A DNA stretch of 64,000 nt from an uncultured Lachnospiraceae bacterium (GTDB lineage: Bacteria; Bacillota; Clostridia; Lachnospirales; Lachnospiraceae): positions 25,473 to 89,472 of the forward strand of contig CACZBD010000018.1 in NCBI GenBank assembly GCA_902779305.1, in the 5' to 3' direction. Each line of letters begins with the position of its first letter. Position 1 is the stretch's first letter. Positions 26,796 to 34,517 of the stretch are shown in pieces. A program made the translations under genes and the position numbers. The notes under the pieces are model-generated. The model worked only from the letters and a program-made list of their open reading frames with translations, made no database searches and was not told the origin of the DNA.

Positions 26796-29765
26796 TCAAA
26801 CGGTAAAGTCCTTCTCCCTTAAAATGATGTAGTCATCATCATCATACCGCTTTGCCAGAAGCACGTCCATAAAATGCGACATGTTCTTCCGATCGACATG
26901 TCTGATCGCGGCATCCACGATCTCCCGGACCTCTTCAATGGAAACCTGATGGTCAAGAGACTGCATTTCCCCGATCCTTGTGTAGAGCGCCAGCATGCCC
27001 ATCTCGTCGATGCTGTATTCCTGCTCTCTGGCGTAACCCTTGCCGTAAGCGACCAGATCGTCATTCGTATAAGGCGCGATATCGATCCTGGCGTTAAAGA
27101 CTTCCGGCATATAACGGGATCCGTGCAATACCGGATGCATCGTCTCGAGCGCTCCTTCCAGAACGACAAGGACCGGTTCCGTTTCCTGTCTGAGCGCATC
27201 CGTGATGATGTTTACGGATTCTATGGTCAGTCCGCCCGCATTCTCGACGATCAATGCGCCGTTATGCAGTTTTCTGATCGTAAGCGGAATGTTTTTCTTG
27301 TTCAGGGCTTCCCCGGAGATCTTGGCGACCTTCCCGGAGAACTGCTGATCCCTTAACTGAATGGCTTTTACGATATCAAGCGCCAGTGTCTTCCTTCCGG
27401 AATTGTCCGCGCCCGTTACGATCACGTTTCCGTGATGCGCTTCCATGCTGAGCGTGTCCATGGCATCCACGATCTGCGCCTTCAGCGCTTCGATGCCCTC
27501 AAACCGGACGAAGATCTTCTTTTCGTCTTCATTGAATTCCCGCCTGCTGTGTACCGCTTCCTCAAGCGTCATGTAGCTGGGATGATTTCTCCTGTGCGGT
27601 TCTTCATCCTCCGTTTCGATCCCGGATTCGTACTTGGCCTGTGCCAGCCTTTCGATATCAGCGATCGGCATATTGCTGGTCTTTATCATGTCGTCGATAT
27701 CGTCAGGCTGCTCGATATCTTCGATCTCTTCGACCTCGCCGTAATCTTCTGCCGCAAACATCCCCATCGGATCGGCGGAATATCCCTGCATGGCAGGCAT
27801 TTCCTGCATGACGGGCATTTCCTGCATGACAGGCTGTTCCACAGGGATCTCTGCTGCCGGTTCCGCTACCGGTTCGACCGTCTGTTCCATCGGCTGCTCT
27901 ATGGGCTGCTCTGCTGTCTCAAATGCAGGCTGCGGTTCGGCCACAGGCTCTGCAACCGGTTCGGGTTCTGCCGCCACGAATTCTGCTGCTTCGGGCTCTG
28001 CTGCTATAGGTTCCGCTGCGGGTGCTTCCTCCTGCAGGATGGGCTGTTCCACAGGGATCTCTGCTACCGGTTCCACTACTGCTTCGACAGGCTGTTCCAT
28101 CGGCTGCTCTATGGGCTGCTCTGCTGCCTCAGCTTCGGGCTGCTGCTCGGTCGCAGGTTCTGCCGCCGGTTCTGGTTCTGCTGTCACAGGCTCTGAAACC
28201 GGCTCCGGTACCGGTCCGTCGATCTTCTGATCCGCCTGCGCGGCAGCCTCAAGCGCTTTGGCATCCTCTTCCCGGATCTTCGAAAGGTTTCCGCCGTATT
28301 CCTCTTCTAAGGTCAGCATCCTGCCGGAAGGCAATACGCCTCCCGTCGTTCCCGGGATCACGCCGGCAAGCTGCGACATGATGTCGCCGGTCTGGTTCAT
28401 GGCTTTCTGCTGTTCTTCCCTGCGGCGCTGTCTTTCGAGTCTTCTCTCTTCTTCCTGTTTTTGTTCCGCTTCTCTCTTGCGGTCCTCGAATCCGTTCAGG
28501 ATATCATCCAGATTTAGCTGTCCGGTGATCTGGCGTTCCACCATCTCCGTATCCGGAAGGCTCATCGAGATCTGTCCGTCATATTCCTGCTTCAGAATGG
28601 ATTCGTATTTCTTACCCGTGGAGATCACGGAGATCTCTTTGGGCTTTACGCTTTCCTGCGGCGGCGCGGCATAGGCCTCCTGCGGCATCTGCGCAGGCTC
28701 CGAAGAGATCACGGGTTCGTAAACACCCTGCTCATACATCTGACGGGAGATATTGTTCTGAACGGAAAATGAATTCTCATAGTCGTTGCCGTAAGCATTC
28801 GCATAAGGTCCGGTGTTTTGCGCAGGCTCATAGAGCTGCGAGGTCTGTCCGTAGTATGCCCCCTGCTCCGTGCCGTTTTCGTTCGCCATAAAGGCTTCCA
28901 TGCTGCGGGCAAGTTCTTCCTGCAGGTTCATGGTGCTGTATTTTCCGGCGTTGACAGGCTGCACCTGAATGTTTTCCCCATAATCGGGCTGCACATACTG
29001 CGGCGGCGTATAAGGTTCCTGTGAATACAGTTCCTGCGAGGCATACCCCTGTTGCTGCTGATAGTCCTGTTGCTCAGGCTGATACTGTTGCTGCTGTGCA
29101 TACGGATCATAAGGCGTCTGGATCGGCTTCCCGTATGCCTCCACGATCTGCGGATCCGGTCTGCCTTCATATTTCCTGCGCTGTTCCGGCGTCAGATCGG
29201 TATGCTCCATCTTCAGTTCCATGGCTTTGCGGACATACTTGCCCTCGCCGAACCACAGGATCAGCTCATCACATTCTGCGATACATTTGGATTGTTGACC
29301 GGTTTTGTGATACAGATATGCAAGTTCATAGGCCCATCGTTCTTCGTAATTGCGCTTCTTGTACTCTTCGAGTACCTGAATGCGCTCCTCCAAAGTAACG
29401 TCCTGAGCCTCATAGATTTTGTACAGTAAGATATAACTGCTGGTGTCATCCGGCGCGATGCGCATGTATTGCTTGTAATACTCCACAGCCGAAACAACAT
29501 CATTCAGTTTAATGGATACTTCGCACAGCTTGTATATGATCGATTTTCCCTCGGGATAACGGTCATATGCAAGCAGCAGGATATCCCTGCCTTCTTCATA
29601 ACGCCTGTTGGCCATGTAGACTTCGCTGACTTCTTTGAGCATGGAAACGGACTTCACCCGTCGCCAGTCAATCTTGTCAGCAATCTCCATTGCCTCAACG
29701 ACTCTCTTCTCTCTTACGAGGGCTTTAATCTGATCGGCGCAAACCTGATATTCATATTTGTCCAA
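26796..29765 (-). CDS. TPR protein with low-complexity middle and degenerate AAA-like C-terminal domain
   Basis: A 989-residue protein with three parts. Residues 1-200 are TPR-like helices (MANRRYEEGRDILLLAYDRYP and following). Residues ~200-690 are low-complexity: Gln/Tyr-rich first, then a basic coiled coil (AEQKQEEERRLERQRRREEQ), then many EPVAEP/PVEQP repeats. Residues ~740-989 resemble an AAA fold of the CbbX/ESX type, but the P-loop reads GADNSGRKT and the Walker B position reads ALIVENAG, so ATP hydrolysis is doubtful. No signal peptide or membrane segment. Function unknown; a cytoplasmic scaffold is plausible. It lies upstream of glgB with only a short gap. Confidence 0.7.
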   Translation of the reverse strand: MDKYEYQVCADQIKALVREKRVVEAMEIADKIDWRRVKSVSMLKEVSEVYMANRRYEEGRDILLLAYDRYPEGKSIIYKLCEVSIKLNDVVSAVEYYKQYMRIAPDDTSSYILLYKIYEAQDVTLEERIQVLEEYKKRNYEERWAYELAYLYHKTGQQSKCIAECDELILWFGEGKYVRKAMELKMEHTDLTPEQRRKYEGRPDPQIVEAYGKPIQTPYDPYAQQQQYQPEQQDYQQQQGYASQELYSQEPYTPPQYVQPDYGENIQVQPVNAGKYSTMNLQEELARSMEAFMANENGTEQGAYYGQTSQLYEPAQNTGPYANAYGNDYENSFSVQNNISRQMYEQGVYEPVISSEPAQMPQEAYAAPPQESVKPKEISVISTGKKYESILKQEYDGQISMSLPDTEMVERQITGQLNLDDILNGFEDRKREAEQKQEEERRLERQRRREEQQKAMNQTGDIMSQLAGVIPGTTGGVLPSGRMLTLEEEYGGNLSKIREEDAKALEAAAQADQKIDGPVPEPVSEPVTAEPEPAAEPATEQQPEAEAAEQPIEQPMEQPVEAVVEPVAEIPVEQPILQEEAPAAEPIAAEPEAAEFVAAEPEPVAEPVAEPQPAFETAEQPIEQPMEQTVEPVAEPAAEIPVEQPVMQEMPVMQEMPAMQGYSADPMGMFAAEDYGEVEEIEDIEQPDDIDDMIKTSNMPIADIERLAQAKYESGIETEDEEPHRRNHPSYMTLEEAVHSRREFNEDEKKIFVRFEGIEALKAQIVDAMDTLSMEAHHGNVIVTGADNSGRKTLALDIVKAIQLRDQQFSGKVAKISGEALNKKNIPLTIRKLHNGALIVENAGGLTIESVNIITDALRQETEPVLVVLEGALETMHPVLHGSRYMPEVFNARIDIAPYTNDDLVAYGKGYAREQEYSIDEMGMLALYTRIGEMQSLDHQVSIEEVREIVDAAIRHVDRKNMSHFMDVLLAKRYDDDDYIILREKDFTV

Positions 29766-29825
29766 TTGATCTCACCTGACCCCTGTTGCGATACAAATTC
29801 CCCTTCAGTTTCCGAATGCATGAAC

Positions 29826-29863
29826 AGATATTGTGTCCTCTTTTCCCCAAAACAACAATATCT
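29826..29863. promoter_or_regulatory. Inverted repeat upstream of the TPR/AAA gene
   Basis: AGATATTGT (29,826-29,834) and ACAATATCT (29,855-29,863) form a perfect 9-bp inverted repeat with 20 bases between, in the 126-bp gap between rsmA and the TPR/AAA gene. Flanking GCAT/ATGC extends it. It could be an operator or a leader hairpin; there is no T-run to make it a terminator. Confidence 0.4.
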
Positions 29864-29891
29864 ATGCATTCTACATTAGTGTATCATACGT

Positions 29892-30758
29892 CTAATTTAA
29901 TGTCAAAAGCCGATTGGACAGCTCTGCAAACTGCTCAAGCGTCAGAGTTTCTCCGCGGATCGTTTCCGCAAGCCCCATGTCGCTTAAGACCTTTGCAACC
30001 TCTTCTTTCGTATGCGGCAATTCCCTGAAATTGTTCAGCCCGTTCACAAGCGTCTTGCGTCTCTGGTTAAAAGAAGCGCGGATCAGACGGAACATGTGCT
30101 CCTCATCCTGCACCCGGACTGGCGGGGAATCGAACACCTTCAGATTGACCACGGCGGACCCTACTTTCGGCCGCGGCACAAAACAGTTGGGCGGAACATT
30201 GGCAACGATCTGCGGGCGGGCATAGTACTGCACGGCCAAAGACAGCGCCCCGTAATCCTTCGTGCCCGGTCCGACCTGCATCCTTTCCGCCACTTCTTTC
30301 TGGACCATGACCGTAACACTATCGATCGGGATGTGACTTTCAAAAAGATTCATGATGATCGGTGTCGTAATATAATAGGGAAGATTCGCAACGATCTTTG
30401 CCGGGTTCCCACCGTTTCTTTCATCGATCAGCTGCTTCAGATCCGTTTTCAGAACATCTGCGTGAATGATGGTCACATTATTATAAGAAGAAAGCGTATC
30501 GGAAAGCACGGGGATCAGCGCCGCATCGATCTCGATCGCAACCACTTCCCTTGCGCATTCGCAGAGTCTTTGCGTCATCGTTCCGAGTCCCGGTCCGATC
30601 TCGATCACAAAATCATCCTCCGTGATCTGCGCCGCTTCCATGATCTTATCGAGCACACGCGTATCGATCAGAAAGTTCTGCCCGTATTTTTTCTGAATGG
30701 AAAAGTGGTACTTCTGCAGCACCTGAAATGTATCCTGCGCATTGGCCAGTTTGGTCAT
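29892..30758 (-). CDS. rsmA: 16S rRNA dimethyladenosine transferase
   Basis: KsgA/RsmA dimethylates two adjacent adenosines in the 3'-terminal helix of 16S rRNA during small-subunit assembly. The 288-residue protein has the family's N-terminal KKYGQNFLID, SAM motif I EIGPGLGTMT, motif IV NLPYYITTP and the C-terminal SFNQRRKTL stretch. Its start overlaps the tatD stop by 4 bp (ATGA). The tatD-rsmA order is standard in Firmicutes, although the rnmV gene that often lies between is missing here. Confidence 0.96.
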   Translation of the reverse strand: MTKLANAQDTFQVLQKYHFSIQKKYGQNFLIDTRVLDKIMEAAQITEDDFVIEIGPGLGTMTQRLCECAREVVAIEIDAALIPVLSDTLSSYNNVTIIHADVLKTDLKQLIDERNGGNPAKIVANLPYYITTPIIMNLFESHIPIDSVTVMVQKEVAERMQVGPGTKDYGALSLAVQYYARPQIVANVPPNCFVPRPKVGSAVVNLKVFDSPPVRVQDEEHMFRLIRASFNQRRKTLVNGLNNFRELPHTKEEVAKVLSDMGLAETIRGETLTLEQFAELSNRLLTLN

Positions 30759-31519
30759 ATTCCGTATACCTTTCTTGCGTTTTCTTCGGTGATCCTTTCC
30801 ACTTCCTCTATGCTCATATCCTTGATCAAAGCGATCTGCGCAATGACTTCCTTAAGATACAGGGAACTGTTTCTCTCCCCTCTGTGCGGCGTGGGCGCAA
30901 GATACGGGCAGTCCGTTTCCAGAACGATGTTTTCGATCGGTATCTTTGCCACCACTTCTTTGAGTTTTTTGGCATTGCTGAACGTCACGACGCCGCCGAC
31001 ACCGATATGAAACCCGAGTTTTACATACTCTCCTGCGATCTCACTGCTGTAGGAAAAACAATGAATGATCCCCCCGCATGCAGCCGCATTTTCTTCCCGG
31101 ATCACGCGCAGCGTATCCTCGGCGGCATCCCTGCTGTGTACATTGATCGGAAGTCCGGTTTCTTTAGCAAGAGCGATCTGTTTCCGAAACCATTCGATCT
31201 GTACTTCCTTCGGCAGGTTTTCTTCCCAATGACAGTCCAGTCCGATCTCACCGATTGCAACAATCTTCGGATGCTTTGCCAGTTCCCGGATCAGGTTCAG
31301 ATCGGCTTCCGTGTTCTCTCCGACATATTCCGGATAGATCCCAAGCATCCCGTACAGATTTTCATACCTGTCGATCATGCGCATGATCGCTTCCATGCTT
31401 TTTCTGTCCGTTGCCGCATTTACCGCTAAGATACCGCTTTCTTTCATCTTCTGCAGCAGTTCGTCTCTGTCGGCATCATAGCGTTCGTCTTCATAATGTG
31501 TATGTGTGTCAATGATCAT
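30755..31519 (-). CDS. tatD: TatD-family metal-dependent deoxyribonuclease
   Basis: A 254-residue TIM-barrel hydrolase of the TatD family, metal-dependent 3'-5' DNases acting in DNA repair or turnover. Metal ligands are visible in IDTHTHYEDERYD at the N-terminus, GEIGLDCHW near the middle, HSRDA, and the final ETDCPYL. Length is typical. It is coupled to rsmA by a 4-bp overlap and is transcribed away from the tRNA-Lys gene, with which it shares a 98-bp promoter region. Confidence 0.95.
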   Translation of the reverse strand: MIIDTHTHYEDERYDADRDELLQKMKESGILAVNAATDRKSMEAIMRMIDRYENLYGMLGIYPEYVGENTEADLNLIRELAKHPKIVAIGEIGLDCHWEENLPKEVQIEWFRKQIALAKETGLPINVHSRDAAEDTLRVIREENAAACGGIIHCFSYSSEIAGEYVKLGFHIGVGGVVTFSNAKKLKEVVAKIPIENIVLETDCPYLAPTPHRGERNSSLYLKEVIAQIALIKDMSIEEVERITEENARKVYGI

Positions 31520-31564
31520 AAAAATCGCCCTTTTTCGGGATTATAAAGATTTTTTAATTTCTGC

Positions 31565-31593
31565 TTGCAATTATGTCATCCATATAATATAAT
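31565..31593 (+). promoter_or_regulatory. Promoter of tRNA-Lys
   Basis: TTGCAA (31,565-31,570) and TATAAT (31,588-31,593) are spaced 17 bases apart and end 24 bp before the tRNA-Lys gene. Confidence 0.7.
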
Positions 31594-31617
31594 AACACTT
31601 GCGTCAAATAAAGGCAT

Positions 31618-31690
31618 GCGCGCTTAGCTCAGTTGGTAGAGCACCTGACTCTTAATCAGGGTGTCCAGGGTTCGAGCCCCTGATCGCGCA
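31618..31690 (+). tRNA. tRNA-Lys (anticodon CTT)
   Basis: A complete 73-base cloverleaf. The acceptor stem GCGCGCT pairs with ATCGCGC with one C-T mismatch. The D arm is GCTC...GAGC, the anticodon loop ACTCTTAAT carries CTT, and the T arm is CAGGG-TTCGAGC-CCCTG. CCA is not encoded. It is followed at once by a terminator. Confidence 0.95.
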
Positions 31691-31695
31691 CGTAA

Positions 31696-31739
31696 GTACC
31701 GATGTTTCAGTGTTTGCTGGGATGTTGGTGCTTTTTTTT
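31696..31739 (+). terminator. Terminator after tRNA-Lys
   Basis: A 15-bp stem with several G-U pairs (GTACCGATGTTTCAG with CTGGGATGTTGGTGC) and a six-base loop is followed by eight T residues. Confidence 0.8.
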
Positions 31740-31749
31740 GTTTTTTTTG

Positions 31750-31777
31750 TTGTATTTTTCATTTTTTATGATATACT
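31750..31777 (+). promoter_or_regulatory. Probable promoter of tRNA-Pro
   Basis: TTGTAT (31,750-31,755) and TATACT (31,772-31,777) are 16 bases apart, about 40 bp before the tRNA-Pro gene, in a separate transcription unit from tRNA-Lys. Confidence 0.55.
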
Positions 31778-31818
31778 AGGACTGTTCGCGGTGCAATATG
31801 CCGCAGGAACAGGAAGAT

Positions 31819-31892
<74 letters not shown>

Positions 31893-31900
31893 TGAAGAAT

Positions 31901-31924
31901 AGAGCGGGTTTCCCGCTCTTTTTT
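31901..31924 (+). terminator. Terminator after tRNA-Pro
   Basis: A perfect 8-bp stem AGAGCGGG/CCCGCTCT with a TTT loop is followed by a T-run, nine bases after the tRNA. Confidence 0.92.
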
Positions 31925-32086
31925 CTTTCCAAAATACCGATTTGTCTAACATAAGCGCTTCAGCTGGAGGTATTATGATCGACATTGATGCAATGATAAG
32001 AAAAGGACTCTGGGCCCTCCGCTATTCAGCAGTGGGTCGAGTCCTATCTTGGTTTTATCATAACACTTTTATCGGAAAAGTCAAAT

Positions 32087-32491
32087 TCATTTTGAATACT
32101 CTTCCAACACCTTATTCTTTTTTATAATCAATAATCTGCGAATATCCGATCGAGACCTGAAAAGCCTTTCAAGTTGAGCCAGACATTGTTTTTCCGGCAA
32201 CTGAACTCTTCTAAGATCAAAGATAATAAATTGCGATTGTTTTGCGGCATTCCTCAGGTTTGTTTCAATCGTCCGCTTACTATTGCCGGTAGGACACTTC
32301 ATCTCCCACTCTATGCCATCCATAATAATATCCGGCGTGTGCATATTGGGAATACTGCTCGGCTTTAAAAACACTATATCTTTGCCCATATCAGCGAAAA
32401 ACTTTGCTGTATCAAACTCATGTTTCTCTGGCGGCGTATTCAATTGTGAAATGTCTATTTTACCTGTTTTTACTGCCATTTTTCTTTTCAT
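32087..32491 (-). CDS. CdiA-CT-like PD-(D/E)XK nuclease domain protein
   Basis: A 134-residue free-standing protein resembling the C-terminal tRNase domain of some CdiA contact-dependent toxins. The nuclease core is visible: HTPDIIMDG with the metal-binding Asp, then IEWEMKCP with the E-x-K pair, followed by NSKRTIETNLRNAAKQS and IIFDLRR, a pattern typical of this fold. There is no secretion signal, no large CdiA body and no obvious immunity gene beside it. Such stand-alone forms are common in Firmicutes and phages, and their role is unclear. It overlaps the kinase gene by 4 bp, so it is the last gene of the GNAT-kinase-nuclease operon. Confidence 0.7.
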   Translation of the reverse strand: MKRKMAVKTGKIDISQLNTPPEKHEFDTAKFFADMGKDIVFLKPSSIPNMHTPDIIMDGIEWEMKCPTGNSKRTIETNLRNAAKQSQFIIFDLRRVQLPEKQCLAQLERLFRSRSDIRRLLIIKKNKVLEEYSK

Positions 32492-33006
32492 CCGATATAG
32501 ATAGTAGGCATCATATCACCTGCCCGGTTGCTGATCCATTTTTCTGCTTCTTCTCTGTTTTTAAATGTAATTACGGTCTTTTCGGGATATTTGGCAAATA
32601 ATCCCATCAGCTTCGGCTTATCTTCTTTCTCGTAATTTCTTACCAGTTTCACAAGCTCCGGATCCAATGTGTCCTCTGTCCACGGCATATCCGGGCGCTC
32701 TTTTCCCACTCTGCACGCGATCCCATCCATACAGACAGATTCGCCATAATCCAGAAAAAAGACAGTATCACAGGCAGCGATCCGCTTTTCATAGGTTCTG
32801 CTGTAATCACCGTCTATGATCCAGCTGTCACGTTTTACGAGCTCATCAAGATATTCGTCAAACTCGTCTCTTGTGATATGCGTCCTGTCTGCTTTCCACC
32901 AGATGCTGTCAAGATGATAAAGCGGAAGCTTCGTCTGCTTATGAAGTTTTACGGCAAAGGTACTTTTTCCGCTTCCGGAACAACCCAATACTAATACTTT
33001 CTTCAT
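32488..33006 (-). CDS. Adenylate-kinase-like P-loop NTPase (DNA topology modulator FlaR type)
   Basis: A 172-residue P-loop protein beginning with VLVLGCSGSGKST (Walker A). It is followed by LPLYHLDSIWWKADRTH and WIIDGDYSRTYEKR, which match small nucleoside-kinase-like proteins often called FlaR or topology modulation proteins. FLDYGESVCMDGIACRVG serves as the substrate/LID segment. I chose the ATG directly before the P-loop strand; an in-frame start 111 bp further upstream would only add residues that overlap the GNAT gene. AAGG stands very close to this ATG, so initiation may rely on coupling to the GNAT gene 14 bp upstream. Substrate unknown. Confidence 0.75.
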   Translation of the reverse strand: MKKVLVLGCSGSGKSTFAVKLHKQTKLPLYHLDSIWWKADRTHITRDEFDEYLDELVKRDSWIIDGDYSRTYEKRIAACDTVFFLDYGESVCMDGIACRVGKERPDMPWTEDTLDPELVKLVRNYEKEDKPKLMGLFAKYPEKTVITFKNREEAEKWISNRAGDMMPTIYIG

Positions 33007-33019
33007 CCTTATGAAAGAG

Positions 33020-33490
33020 CTAAGCTCGTGTTGACCCCGGTATCTTTGCATTGTCAATAACCAATTCGATCTCGTCATCGTATTCCTGGCCCGTGGCAGA
33101 AAAGCCCATACTCTCATACAGTTTCAGCGCGGCAGAATTATCTCTGTTGCAGGTCAGCGCAATCTTGTCTGAATCTCCAAACGGCTTGGTGGCGATATAA
33201 TCAAGGACCAGCCGCAGGGCTTCCCTTCCATAACCTCTGCCCTGGTATTTCTTATCGATCATCATATGCCAGATGTCATACTCAGGAATATCATAGTCAT
33301 AGATCACCATGACATAGCCAACCATTTGTCCGTCAAGGCAGATGCCAAACGGCTGACACTGGTCCCTGTAAACATATGCCTGCGCAAGGCTGCGGATCGG
33401 ATGAGAAACAAATTTCCCCTGTCCGGGCGCAAGACTGAGATTAAATGCGTCAATAAAATTCTCTTCCGTGATTTTTTTAAGTTCGATCAT
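33020..33490 (-). CDS. GNAT-family N-acetyltransferase
   Basis: A 156-residue GNAT protein. The acetyl-CoA binding motif reads KYQGRGYGREALRLVL, preceded by the beta-bulge strand YDIWHMMID and followed by LTCNRDNSAALKLYESMGF, the usual order of motifs A and B. The substrate is not predictable; relatives include diamine, aminoglycoside and streptothricin acetyltransferases. The start follows AAGGAGG by six bases. It is the first gene of a three-gene operon and is preceded by a short uORF and an intrinsic terminator, which suggests conditional expression by attenuation, as seen for resistance genes. Confidence 0.85.
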   Translation of the reverse strand: MIELKKITEENFIDAFNLSLAPGQGKFVSHPIRSLAQAYVYRDQCQPFGICLDGQMVGYVMVIYDYDIPEYDIWHMMIDKKYQGRGYGREALRLVLDYIATKPFGDSDKIALTCNRDNSAALKLYESMGFSATGQEYDDEIELVIDNAKIPGSTRA

Positions 33491-33557
33491 TGTTTTCCTC
33501 CTTAGGATCTTCTTATTTCATTAGTTACAAGTTCTTGTATGAATATCCATGAGGAAC

Positions 33558-33582
33558 AAAAAACCGTGGTTTATAACCACGG
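33558..33582 (-). terminator. Attenuator-type terminator upstream of the GNAT gene
   Basis: On the minus strand CCGTGGTT-ATA-AACCACGG is followed by TTTTTT. It lies between a 21-codon ORF and the GNAT start. A second GTGGTT copy lies just upstream (near 33,588-33,593) and could compete for AACCAC. Confidence 0.85.
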
Positions 33583-33601
33583 CGATCAACCACTCCTGAT
33601 C

Positions 33602-33667
33602 CTAATAAGAAATAACCGAGGCCCTCAAAAGATATTCAGATGGTTTCTGATCTCTGCAGTTTTTCAT
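33602..33667 (-). CDS. 21-residue upstream ORF (putative leader peptide)
   Basis: A short ORF that starts with MKNCRDQKP and ends with ASVISY. It has an excellent ribosome site (GGGAGG seven bases before the ATG) and its own promoter, and stops 20 bp before an intrinsic terminator. This promoter-uORF-terminator-gene order is the layout of ribosome-mediated attenuators controlling antibiotic-response genes. Codons 6-9 (GATCAGAAACCA) can pair with TGGTTGATC after the stop, which supports a switch but does not prove it. No family is recognised. It could alternatively be a small functional peptide or a chance ORF. Confidence 0.55.
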   Translation of the reverse strand: MKNCRDQKPSEYLLRASVISY

Positions 33668-33713
33668 AATGAAGCACCTCCCTTTCTTCCGATATATATA
33701 GATTCTACTCACT

Positions 33714-33741
33714 ATTTTACACAAATCCGGGATATTATCAA
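33714..33741 (-). promoter_or_regulatory. Promoter of the uORF/GNAT transcript
   Basis: On the minus strand TTGATA (33,736-33,741) and TAAAAT (33,714-33,719) are spaced 16 bases apart, about 45 bp before the uORF start codon. It is divergent from the methyltransferase promoter 25 bp away. Confidence 0.65.
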
Positions 33742-33765
33742 TAAATTAGGCGAATTTCGAATTCA

Positions 33766-33795
33766 TTGACAAAAAACGCAATCCCCGCATATGAT
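33766..33795 (+). promoter_or_regulatory. Promoter of the methyltransferase gene, apparently leaderless
   Basis: TTGACA (33,766-33,771), an 18-base spacer and TATGAT (33,790-33,795) end six bases before the ATG at 33,802. Transcription would therefore begin at or within a base or two of the start codon, and no ribosome site is present. Confidence 0.6.
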
Positions 33796-33801
33796 ACAAG
33801 C

Positions 33802-34431
33802 ATGAAAGCCGATTTTGAAGACTACCTGACTGATGCAAAGCTGCATATCGAGACCACGGGGCGCGATGACCGGTATTCCGATCCGCATATCTACCCTTAT
33901 GAAGCCACCACCTACACCGTGTTGGACAGGCTGATCGAAAGCGGTTTGATCCAAGGCAGCGACTGTCTGCTCGATTACGGCTGCGGCAAAGGCCGGGTCC
34001 CGCTCTATGTTGCCCATCAAACTGGATGCCGCGCGATCGGCATTGAATATGTCGATGTGTTCTATAAAAAAGCTTTATCGAACCTGTCCGGCTACCGTAA
34101 GTTTTTCCCGGACCGGCCTTCAGAAATTCAGATCGTGGAAACAAACGCCTCTCTGTACCGGGTGCCGGCTGACGTAAACCGCATCTTCTTTTTCAATCCG
34201 TTTTCCGTAGAGATCCTGACTGCTGCCCTGGAACGGATCCTTGCATCCTGTTATGAAGCGCCGCGGCAGGTTTTTCTGTTCTTCTACTATCCGCAGGATG
34301 CCTATATGGCCTTTCTGAATGCGCATGACCGGCTGTCCTTTTATGATGAGATCGACTGCACCGATCTGTTTTCTGAAAAGGATGACCGGAACCGGATCAT
34401 GATCTTTGAGATCGATGCGCAGAGCCTTTAG
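33802..34431 (+). CDS. SAM-dependent methyltransferase
   Basis: A 209-residue class I methyltransferase. The SAM-binding glycine motif is LLDYGCGKGRVPLYVA, followed by the acidic residue in RAIGIEYVD. NRIFFFNPFSVEIL is the post-II segment that often marks the substrate side. The N-terminal KLHIETTGRDDRYSDPHIYPYEATTY is characteristic of a Firmicutes family without known substrate. I chose the ATG at 33,802; an upstream TTG at 33,766 is the -35 hexamer itself. The start appears leaderless. Small-molecule or protein substrate cannot be decided. Confidence 0.8.
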   Translation: MKADFEDYLTDAKLHIETTGRDDRYSDPHIYPYEATTYTVLDRLIESGLIQGSDCLLDYGCGKGRVPLYVAHQTGCRAIGIEYVDVFYKKALSNLSGYRKFFPDRPSEIQIVETNASLYRVPADVNRIFFFNPFSVEILTAALERILASCYEAPRQVFLFFYYPQDAYMAFLNAHDRLSFYDEIDCTDLFSEKDDRNRIMIFEIDAQSL

Positions 34432-34517
34432 TCCCGGCTGATTCCGTTTGACTTTTCTCTGCCACGGGTTTGTGGTACGATTGATTCAACTCTAAATTCC
34501 ATGGATGAAACAACAAG

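Noticed and set aside
27432..28381. Long plus-strand ORFs rich in Arg/Cys/Phe or Ala/Ser/Gly
   Set aside because: They are shadows of the repetitive EPVAEP/PVEQP codons of the minus-strand TPR/AAA gene, which has the real ribosome site and domains.
31942..32127. 61-residue plus-strand ORF after tRNA-Pro
   Set aside because: No convincing family, it follows the tRNA terminator without a clear promoter, and it overlaps the end of the CdiA-CT-like gene. The 31,925-32,086 stretch otherwise holds nothing I recognise.
33539..33769. 76-residue plus-strand ORF between the GNAT and methyltransferase genes
   Set aside because: It reads through the promoter, uORF and terminator of the minus-strand attenuator region and has no ribosome site or homologous look.
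34448..34481. Promoter for mnmA (TTGACT ... TACGAT)
   Set aside because: The spacing is 22 bases, too long for a normal sigma-A promoter, so I do not list it.
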